64,000 nt of DNA from Planctomycetota bacterium (GTDB taxonomy: Bacteria; Planctomycetota; UBA8742; UBA2392), in assembly GCA_020638635.1 (NCBI GenBank), contig JACKIE010000006.1, positions 136,872-200,871 of the forward strand, given 5' to 3'. The first letter of the stretch is position 1. Each line of letters begins with the position of its first letter. This document shows, one piece after another, positions 31,066 through 37,839 of this stretch. The notes under the pieces were generated by a model, which saw only the letters and a list, made by a program, of their open reading frames with translations, made no database searches and was not told the origin of the DNA. Both the position numbers and the translations under genes were made by a program.

Positions 31066-32442
31066 TCACCCCACCAGGTAGAATTTTTCGAGGCCTTCTC
31101 TGAGGTTGTTGATCTGGATCAGGCGGAAGTCGTGGGGCGCGCGTACGTTCTCGCCGCGCAGCCGGGGCACCACCGCCTGCTGGAAGCCCAGTTTACTTGC
31201 CTCGTCCAGCCTTTGCTGCATCTGCGTCACGCTGCGCACCTCGCCGGCCAGGCCCACCTCGCCGATGAACACCGTGGCGGGCGGCAGCTTCACCTCCTGG
31301 GCGCTGCTGGCGATGGCGAAGCAGGTGGCCAGGTCGGCGCCCGGCTCATCCACATTCACGCCGCCCACGATGTTCAGGTACACCTCCAGCTGGCTCAGCC
31401 GCAATCCCGCCCGGCGCTCCAGCACCGCCAGCAGCATGTGGGCACGGTTCTGGTCCAAACCCGTGAACCTGCGGCGCGGGCTCGAAAGCGGGCTGGGGCT
31501 CACCAGCGCCTGCACCTCCACCAGCAGCACGCGCGTGCCCTCCGCGGCCGGCAGAATCGCGCAGCCCGAGCGCGAGTTGTCGTACTCGTCCAGGAACACT
31601 TTGCTGGCGTTCTCGACTTCGACCAGGCCTTCCTGGCGCATTTCGAACACGCCCAGCTCGCCGGTGCTGCCGAAGCGGTTCTTGCTCGCGCGCAGCAGGC
31701 GATAGGCCTGGAACTTTTCACCCTCGAAGTTCAGCACGGTGTCCACCATGTGCTCAAGCGTACGCGGGCCCGCAACCGTGCCCTCCTTGGTGACGTGGCC
31801 GACCAGGATTACCGGCATGTGCAGCGACTTCGCCTGCATGATGATGCCGGCCGCGCACTCGCGCACCTGGCCGACGCTGCCGGGGGCGCTGGGCAGCTCG
31901 GAGTCGTACAGGGTCTGCACGCTGTCGATGATGCACAGGGCGGGCTCGAGCTCCTTGATGTGGTTGCGGATGGCGTCCAGCATGGTCTCGGCGACCACGA
32001 ACAGCTCGTTGCCGAGGCAGCCCAGGCGCTCGGCCCGCAGCTTGACCTGCTCGGCCGACTCTTCGCCGGTCACGTACAGCACGGCCTTGCCGGTCGAGGT
32101 CGCGAAGCGCGCGGCCGCCTGCAGCACCAGCGTGCTCTTGCCGATGCCGGGGTCGCCGGCCAGCAGCACGGCCGAGCCGGGCACGAAGCCGCCGCCCAGC
32201 ACGCGGTCAAGCTCGCCAATGCCGGTGGGAATGCGTGAGGCCTGCAGCGGTTTGACGTCGGCGATGCGCTGCGGCTTGGTAGGCTCGTTCAGTGCCGCGC
32301 GCCGCGAAGGCCGCACCTTTGACGTGTCAAGTTCCTCGACCAGCGTGTTCCACGCACCGCAACCCGGGCACTTGCCCAGCCATTTGGGCGAGTTGTAGCC
32401 GCACTCGCGACAGGCAAACACCAGCTTGGTCTTCTTGGCCAT
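31066..32442 (-). CDS. radA: DNA repair protein RadA
   Basis: A 458-residue RadA/Sms, a RecA-like ATPase that promotes branch migration in homologous recombination. The N-terminal zinc finger CRECG..CPGCG, Walker A (GDPGIGKST), the RadA-specific KNRFG motif and the Lon-like C-terminal domain are all present. Two in-frame ATGs (32451 and 32442) are possible; the second matches the usual MAKKTK start. Neither has a good ribosome site. Two small membrane protein genes follow in the same direction. Confidence 0.96.
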   Translation of the reverse strand: MAKKTKLVFACRECGYNSPKWLGKCPGCGAWNTLVEELDTSKVRPSRRAALNEPTKPQRIADVKPLQASRIPTGIGELDRVLGGGFVPGSAVLLAGDPGIGKSTLVLQAAARFATSTGKAVLYVTGEESAEQVKLRAERLGCLGNELFVVAETMLDAIRNHIKELEPALCIIDSVQTLYDSELPSAPGSVGQVRECAAGIIMQAKSLHMPVILVGHVTKEGTVAGPRTLEHMVDTVLNFEGEKFQAYRLLRASKNRFGSTGELGVFEMRQEGLVEVENASKVFLDEYDNSRSGCAILPAAEGTRVLLVEVQALVSPSPLSSPRRRFTGLDQNRAHMLLAVLERRAGLRLSQLEVYLNIVGGVNVDEPGADLATCFAIASSAQEVKLPPATVFIGEVGLAGEVRSVTQMQQRLDEASKLGFQQAVVPRLRGENVRAPHDFRLIQINNLREGLEKFYLVG

Positions 32443-32490
32443 GGCGGTCATGGTCGATGGTTAATGGTTGATGGTCAATGGTTCGAGGCA

Positions 32491-32575
32491 GCGCCCCTAC
32501 GGGGCGCAGGCGAATAGGCGACCATGTTACCCACGGCTAAAGCCGTGGGCTAAGTTCTTCGGCCCCTGCGGGGCC
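32491..32575 (+). repeat. solo three-hairpin element (IS200-type end)
   Basis: Three hairpins follow in order: GCGCCCC-TAC-GGGGCGC (32491-32507), CCCACGGCT-AA-AGCCGTGGG (32530-32549) and GGCCCC-TGC-GGGGCC (32561-32575), with CTAAGTTCTTC between the last two. The same order and linker occur at 33246-33331 beside the transposase gene. It looks like a transposase-less copy of the element end. Confidence 0.75.
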
Positions 32576-32712
32576 AGACAGGCGAATGTCCGTGGCCCGG
32601 ATGCGCTGCTGACCGCACTGCTCTGCCAGGCCTCACGCGTTGCCGGCCTTGAAGCACCATTGGCCTTGGAGGTTGCCGCAGCGAGGCCGTTGGCGCCGGA
32701 GGCGCTGTGGTA

Positions 32713-33331
32713 CTTAGCCCACGGCTTCAGCCGTGGGTCTCGGATGCCGCATACGAATCGCGCCCCGTAGGGGCGCAGCCTAGTCCCACAAGTAGCGTTC
32801 GTCGTATTCCATTCCGTGTCGCTTCAGGAAATCGATGAGTTCATCCTTGAACCCGCGCTTGTGGTGATGCTCTTGCTGTTCCGCGATGTATCGCTCCACG
32901 TTCGGAATCTTTGATTGACTGACGCTGAACGCGGCGTAGCCGGTCTGCCATGCGAACTTCGTGTCGAGTTTCAGTTCATCGTTCGCCCACTTGGAAGAAC
33001 TTCCCTTGATCTGACGCAGGGCGTCGGCCACCGACACGGCGGTGCCGAGCCGGCACAGGATGTGTACGTGGTCCTCGACGCCGCCGATGGCGATCAGTTC
33101 TCCTCGAAGTTCTCGAACGATGCCGCCGATGTAGGCGTACAGTTTGGGCTTGGCGTCCGGAGTGATGATCGGCAGCCGATCCTTGGTGCTGAACACGAGG
33201 TGGTAATTCAGGTTGGTGTAGGTGTGGCCCATGATCCCTCCTGCAGCGCCCCTACGGGGCGCGATGGGTTGGGCGGACATCATAACCCACGGCTGAAGCC
33301 GTGGGCTAAGTTCTTCGGCCCCTACGGGACC
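32713..33331 (-). mobile_element. IS200/IS605-type insertion sequence with hairpin ends
   Basis: A Y1 transposase gene is enclosed by inverted hairpin modules. On the left are CCCACGGCT-TC-AGCCGTGGG (32718-32737) and GCGCCCC-GTA-GGGGCGC (32760-32776). On the right are the same two in mirrored order (33246-33262 and 33286-33305) plus a third (33317-33331). Symmetric ends are more like REPtrons than classical IS200, whose ends are asymmetric. Outer borders are approximate. Confidence 0.7.
32780..33232 (-). CDS. tnpA: IS200/IS605 family Y1 transposase
   Basis: A 150-residue single-strand transposase. The HUH site is His55-Val-His57 (GVEDHVHILC). The nucleophile is Tyr115 in VERYIAEQQEHH, with Gln119 in the usual position. 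Length and motifs match TnpA of IS200. Start 33232 (MGHTYTNLNYHLVFST) is canonical; the longer frame runs into the flanking hairpin. No TnpB/IscB gene accompanies it. The protein appears intact. Confidence 0.95.
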   Translation of the reverse strand: MGHTYTNLNYHLVFSTKDRLPIITPDAKPKLYAYIGGIVRELRGELIAIGGVEDHVHILCRLGTAVSVADALRQIKGSSSKWANDELKLDTKFAWQTGYAAFSVSQSKIPNVERYIAEQQEHHHKRGFKDELIDFLKRHGMEYDERYLWD

Positions 33332-33337
33332 TTCGCT

Positions 33338-33472
33338 GGTTCGACTGGTTGCGCTGGTTCGTTCGGTTGCAAAGCTTCAGTTGGTTGCAACGCTTCAGTT
33401 GGTTGCAATGCTTCGATTGGTTGCGCTGGTTCGTTCGATCACGCTGGTTCAGTTTGTTGCGCTGGTGCGCAT
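33338..33472. repeat. 9-bp minisatellite
   Basis: About 15 consecutive 9-base units such as GGTTGCGCT, GGTTCGTTC, GGTTGCAAC and GCTTCAGTT, in places organised as an 18-base higher-order unit (GGTTGCAA.GCTTCAGTT three times). It starts right after the IS200-type element end and before ribD. Frames through it are open but lack coding features. Confidence 0.85.
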
Positions 33473-33523
33473 CCAACACACAACCCGCTGAATCCGAAAT
33501 CCAAAATCGACAATCCAAAATCG

Positions 33524-34681
33524 CTACTGTCCCTGGTAGCCCTTCCAGTAGCCGCTGGGGCTGGGGCCTTGCTCGGTGGGATAAACTGCGTTGCCTTCGA
33601 TCACCACGTCGGGGCCTACGGTGCGCGTGCGCACGTGATCAAAGGTGATGGCGCGCTGCACGTCCGGAACGCCGGGGCCTTCCACGGGCGTGGTGGCCGT
33701 CTCGCCGCCGAAGATCTTGGGCGCCAGGTAAATCTTCAGCCGGTCGATGGCGCGCTCCTGGAAGGCCGTCGCAAACAGGCCGCCGCCGCCCTCGATGATC
33801 GCGCTGGTCACCTCGCGTTCGCCCAGGTCGCGCAGGATTTCCATCCAGCGCAGGCGGCCCTCGCGGCGCGGCAGCAGAATCAGGTACACACCCGCGTCCT
33901 CCAGCATGCGCTGCTTCTGCTCGTCGACGTCTTCGGCGCAGTAGATGAACACCGGGAACTCGTCGGCCGTTTTCACCAGTTCGCGGTCCATGCCGATGCG
34001 CAGGTCGCGGTCAATCACCACGCGCAAAGGCTGACGGCCGACGTCGCCGCGCGCCGTCAACATGGGGTCGTCGCGCTCCACCGTGCCCGTGCCGACTATC
34101 AGCGCGCCGGTGCAGCCGCGGTCGTAATGCACTTCGCGGCGGCTTGCCTCGCTGCTGATCCAGCGCGCGTCGCCGGTGCGGGTGGCGATCTTGCCGTCGA
34201 AGGTCATGGCCCACTTGGCGGTCACCAGCGGACGGCCGCGCTCGACGTGGCTGAAGTACGCGGCGTTCAGCTCGTGGGCTTCTTCCTGGCATTCGCCGAC
34301 CGTCACGTCGATGCCGGCCTCGGCCAGCATCTGCACGCCTTTGCCGGTCACGTTGGGGTGCGGGTCCTGCACGGCCACCACCACACGCTTGAGCCCGGCG
34401 CCTACCAGCTGCGGCGCGCAGGGGGGCGTCTTCTTGCCGTCGTAGGCCTCGCAGCAGGGCTCGAGGCTGACGTACATGGTGGCGCCCGCGGCCTTGTCGC
34501 CGGCAATGCGCAGGGCGTTGACCTCGGCGTGGGGGCCGCCGAATTCCTCGTGGAAGCCTTCGCCCACGACCTGGCCGTCTTTCACGATCACCGCGCCAAC
34601 CATGGGGTTGGGGGCGACGTAGGGCTGGCCTCGACGCGCAAGCTCGAGGGCTCGCCACATGAATCGACGGTCCTGCGCCAT
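33524..34681 (-). CDS. ribD: riboflavin biosynthesis protein RibD (deaminase/reductase)
   Basis: A 385-residue bifunctional enzyme. The N-terminal deaminase domain has the zinc motif HAE (His51, Glu53) and a Cys-rich motif PCC...TPPC (Cys76/77, Cys88). The C-terminal reductase domain (about 155-365) has TAKWAMTFDGKIATRTGD and a GGG-containing IEGGGGLFA block. It performs two steps of riboflavin synthesis in the cytoplasm. The second zinc motif is 2-3 residues longer than the common PC.H.GRTPPC form and lacks its His. No other rib genes are near. Confidence 0.95.
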   Translation of the reverse strand: MAQDRRFMWRALELARRGQPYVAPNPMVGAVIVKDGQVVGEGFHEEFGGPHAEVNALRIAGDKAAGATMYVSLEPCCEAYDGKKTPPCAPQLVGAGLKRVVVAVQDPHPNVTGKGVQMLAEAGIDVTVGECQEEAHELNAAYFSHVERGRPLVTAKWAMTFDGKIATRTGDARWISSEASRREVHYDRGCTGALIVGTGTVERDDPMLTARGDVGRQPLRVVIDRDLRIGMDRELVKTADEFPVFIYCAEDVDEQKQRMLEDAGVYLILLPRREGRLRWMEILRDLGEREVTSAIIEGGGGLFATAFQERAIDRLKIYLAPKIFGGETATTPVEGPGVPDVQRAITFDHVRTRTVGPDVVIEGNAVYPTEQGPSPSGYWKGYQGQ

Positions 34682-34863
34682 GGTGCAATCCCGGTGGGCG
34701 CCTCAATGTAGCGTCTCATGGCGCGACACGACAGGGCCGAAAGCGGCTCGTAGCAGCGGTGCGGAAAAAAGGGGTCGGCCTGGAGAGCCGCCAAACTCTC
34801 CAGGCCGGGTGCACGTGCAACATGGCGTCACACGTACCGCGAATCGCATTCGGTTGTCCTGCC

Positions 34864-34888
34864 GGGCGGCCACGCGGGGCCGCCCCTA
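34864..34888 (-). repeat. stop-codon hairpin element, copy 1
   Basis: Read on the minus strand, the TAG stop of the BshC-like gene (34888-34886) is followed directly by an 8-bp stem GGGCGGCC / GGCCGCCC with a 6-base loop. The same design, TAG plus a GGGC-stem, occurs at the ends of three other genes in the window. Confidence 0.75.
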
Positions 34889-36169
34889 CGCCTGTTCCTC
34901 CGCCAGGTAGACCGCCTGGTGGCGCACGTCGTCGAACTGCAGCACCGCGCGCAGCCCTTCCAGGAAGTCGGGCCCGTAGAAATCCAGGTAATGCAGCAGG
35001 CTCATCACCTCCTGCTGCGGTCGGCCGTCGGGCAGCATGTACTGGAACAGCCGGCCCAGCTGCTTGGCGTTCACGTCCACTTCCCGCGCGGCCTCGGTCA
35101 CCGCGCGCTGGCGCAGCTTGTCGAAGCCGATGTCTGTGCCGGTCAGGGCCTTCTTCACCTCAGGCTCCGGGCGGAAGCCCAGTTCCTCAAGGCCCATCTC
35201 CAGGCGCAGCAGCGCGCCCAGGGCCTGTTCCTTGGCGTGGTTCACCACGGCCGGCACATCGTCCGGCAGGTGGCGGCGGCTGGCGGTCTCGGGGCGCACT
35301 TCGCCGGTCAGCACGGCCTCGGGTTGCAGGCCGAACTTGTTGAGCCAGCTTTCGACCTTGCCCTCGATGATGGTGGCGCTGCTGCCGGGGAAGGGCACGG
35401 GCTCACCGGGCGGGATGCCGCCGGTGGGCGAGCCGGTGCCGACGGCGGCCACCATGGGGATCCGCTTGAACCAGGTGCGCAGGTTGGTCTCGAAGCCGCC
35501 GTCGCGGGTGGGCGCCAGGAAGGTCAGCGCCTCGTCGTCGAACCAGCGCAGCAGCATGCGGGCCTTGAACACGTCGGGGTCTTCGTCGGCGTCGCGGCTG
35601 ATCTGGTCCATCAGCAGGCTGCTGAAGCCGGTGCCGGGCAGGGCGCCGCGCAGCATTTTGAGGTAGCGTTGCAGGTCGCCGCCGCGGAAGCCGATGTCAT
35701 CCAGCTCACCGCTGCGCTGCATGATGGCGCTGATGCCGCTTTCGCCGGCTTCGCCGATCTCGAGGCATGGCCACACCAGGGTGACGACCTTGCCGACGCG
35801 CCGGTTGCGCAACTGGCGCGCGAGGTCAAGCCCGGCCAGCAGGCGCAGCACTTCGTCCATGCGCGGCGCGGCGACACCCTTCAGCACCGGCACCACCACG
35901 GCAAAGCCTTCGCCGCGCGTGAGCGTGCGCAGCGCGTCGGAGTAGCGGCGCGACTTGCTGACCTGCTTGAGCCACTCGAGCTGCGCTTCTTCAAGCACGG
36001 GATCAAGCTTGAACGGGTGACGCCCGAGTCTGCGCGCCATGACCTGGAAGTTGGTGAAGGCGCTCTTGGGCAGCTTGCCGCGGCGCCGTGACAAACGCGC
36101 GAGCGTGCGCGACCGCGATGTCACATCGCGAGTCGTGGTGAGCGGAAGTTTTCGCACGCGGTACGTCAT
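34886..36169 (-). CDS. BshC-like protein (putative bacillithiol synthase family)
   Basis: A 427-residue soluble protein. Its N-terminal region (RGEGFAVVVPVLKG.. LLAGLDLARQLRNRRVGKVVTLVWPCLE) aligns by eye with the Rossmann-like core of BshC, and the C-terminal LDFYGPDFLEGLRAVL resembles the BshC end. BshC adds cysteine to glucosaminyl-malate in bacillithiol synthesis. It is shorter than the usual ~530 residues, and the expected TGQQ and HD/E segments are not clearly conserved, so it may be a divergent or inactive member. Start: ATG 36169, with GAAGG 12-16 bases upstream. Its stop codon is part of a hairpin element. Confidence 0.45.
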   Translation of the reverse strand: MTYRVRKLPLTTTRDVTSRSRTLARLSRRRGKLPKSAFTNFQVMARRLGRHPFKLDPVLEEAQLEWLKQVSKSRRYSDALRTLTRGEGFAVVVPVLKGVAAPRMDEVLRLLAGLDLARQLRNRRVGKVVTLVWPCLEIGEAGESGISAIMQRSGELDDIGFRGGDLQRYLKMLRGALPGTGFSSLLMDQISRDADEDPDVFKARMLLRWFDDEALTFLAPTRDGGFETNLRTWFKRIPMVAAVGTGSPTGGIPPGEPVPFPGSSATIIEGKVESWLNKFGLQPEAVLTGEVRPETASRRHLPDDVPAVVNHAKEQALGALLRLEMGLEELGFRPEPEVKKALTGTDIGFDKLRQRAVTEAAREVDVNAKQLGRLFQYMLPDGRPQQEVMSLLHYLDFYGPDFLEGLRAVLQFDDVRHQAVYLAEEQA

Positions 36170-36724
36170 CGGAATCCACAACCTTCAAACAAACGAGGAC
36201 GGCGATCACCGTCCCCCGAATTCTAGCAGCATAGAATACGGGGGCGACACCGGTGGAAAGGCCGTAAATCAGGGGTTTGAAGCTAACTGCCGCTATCGTT
36301 TCGGGTTAGGTGGAATCAAAAAAATCGCCCAAGGCGAGGTTGGCGTTTTGTGGATTTTATGCGGAAACTCAAGCCTGGCCTGTCAGAAACTTCGTAAGAG
36401 CCAATAGCTAATGAGCTTGGATCTTGTGTGCCATATGTCGCGTGACCATACTCCCAAAGTACCTAGTCGTCAGATTCCTGTTGACAGGTCGTGGAAAAGC
36501 TGAGCGCGAATTCCGCTACGTGGCAGCTTTTTTCGAAAGACATGCAGTCGCGGATCCGCCTGCAGGGCGGCTTTCATGGCATTCCGCAAGAACCCGGGAA
36601 AATTTCCCGCTTACGTCTCGCGCGGCGAAGCGTTTGGGTTTACATAGACACCCTTGTGAATCGCAAAACGGGTTCACGGAGGCTTGATCATCCCTCACCG
36701 CACCAAGATTCGGGAGAGTTACCC
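36170..36724. other. 555-base stretch without a recognised gene
   Basis: Base composition is less GC-rich than in the surrounding genes. Short frames exist but lack ribosome sites and coding character. It probably holds the divergent promoters for the BshC-like gene and the small protein at 36725; no confident -10/-35 pair was found. Confidence 0.4.
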
Positions 36725-37081
36725 TTGAACAACAAGACCAACATCTACATCGACGGCGAGCACGCCGCCACGATCGAAGGCCTGCAGCACGACCTCCCCT
36801 GGCACTTCGGCACGCTGGTTCCCGGCGAAGCGTTCGAAGAGCTGAAAGAGTCCCTCGAGACCGCGCCCTGGAGCACCGGCCAGGAAGGCGCGATCGAGCT
36901 GGTCGCCGGACAGGACACCGTTGACCGCGTAAGCTGGGGCGCGGAAGTGGACAGCTCCGAGATGATCACCAAGCTGACCCTCGCCCAGTTCGAAGCAGGC
37001 GGCCCCTGGGAACTGGAATTCACCTGCGAGGAAGAAGCAGGCGCCGAGGCCAGCGACGAGACCGCCGAAAACGCGGCATAG
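36725..37081 (+). CDS. small acidic protein of unknown function
   Basis: A 118-residue, strongly acidic, cytoplasmic-looking protein (NIYIDGEHAATIEG.., GGPWELEFTCEEEAGAEA). The best start is TTG 36725, preceded by GGGAGAG at 6-base spacing; the frame upstream to 36491 has different composition and no start signal. A good terminator follows 17 bases after the stop, which supports a real single-gene unit. No family is recognised. Confidence 0.6.
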   Translation: MNNKTNIYIDGEHAATIEGLQHDLPWHFGTLVPGEAFEELKESLETAPWSTGQEGAIELVAGQDTVDRVSWGAEVDSSEMITKLTLAQFEAGGPWELEFTCEEEAGAEASDETAENAA

Positions 37082-37098
37082 TCACCCACGACCTCAAC

Positions 37099-37129
37099 AG
37101 CGGCGGGCACGTCCCGCCGCTTTTCTTTT
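37099..37129 (+). terminator. terminator after small acidic protein gene
   Basis: AGCGGCGGG pairs with CCCGCCGCT across CACGT, followed by TTTCTTTT. A clear intrinsic terminator. Confidence 0.9.
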
Positions 37130-37130
37130 A

Positions 37131-37839
37131 ACCGGCATTGCGCGAAGAACACGGCCGGGCGATGCAAAGGCGAATGGTCGGGAGTTCCAGGAACAAAATG
37201 GAAACGGTCGGGCGGCGGCGTGTCTTGCGTTGAATCTCCCCTGGCCGGACGATTGGCAGGCGAACGCCAATCAACGCCTCGCGCCTTAGCGCCCCCGCGT
37301 GGCCTTTGCTTTTCTTCGTGGTCCTTCGTGCCCTTGGTGGACAACCGCGGTTGCTTTTCAGGTCATTTGTTGCGCGCGAAAAGCCAACTGCAAAGGCGGT
37401 TGTCCACGAAGACACACGAAGTTCACCAAGAAACTCAACTACATGAGCAACGCGAAGGAGCGAAGGGTCTTTGGTGGCTCGAATGCTCCTTCTGTTCAGG
37501 AATCGTCGTCCCACGCCAAGGCGCAAGGAATGCCACGGGCCTTGCGTTGCCTGCACATCCATCGTCAGATCGGCGCGCCGGAACGTTTGAGCCGTGGCGC
37601 AGCCTGGCACCCTGGCGTTGATTCCTCTCCCGGCTGGGTGAGTGACGGGCAGACCACAGCCAGCCCTTCGCGCCGCCGTGTGGTGTGTGCCACTCTTGGT
37701 GCCCGGCCACTGCTTACGGATTCGCGAAAGGCCGCCCGGCTTGCTCAATGCGCGATGACGAATCCGCATTCCCTTTGGTGAATCGCCTTGCGCGCCTTAC
37801 CTTATAAACAGTCCCCGGAGCCGCCCCTCGGCCGTGTTC
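37131..37839. other. repeat-rich intergenic region
   Basis: About 700 bases without a supported gene. It contains CTTCGTGGTCCTTCGTG words (37312-37335), their complement ACACGAAG near 37413, and the phrase GCGCCCCCGCGTGGCC (37288-37303), which also occurs at 50457-50472. Frames on both strands translate into Arg/Gly/Pro-rich strings without domains. It looks like an accumulation of degenerate intergenic repeats upstream of the barrel-protein cluster. Confidence 0.55.

Noticed and set aside
33338..33472. CRISPR array
   Set aside because: Units are 9 bases with no spacers of 25-40 bases and no cas genes in the window.
33306..33518. Asn/Gln-rich 70-residue frame through the minisatellite
   Set aside because: It only reflects the 9-bp repeat; no start signal and no support as a gene.
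36491..36724. 78-codon upstream extension of the small acidic protein
   Set aside because: Basic composition unlike the rest, and the TTG at 36725 has the only good ribosome site.
37128..37769. 213-residue minus-strand open frame in the intergenic region
   Set aside because: Arg-rich translation of degenerate repeat words, no ribosome site, no domain.
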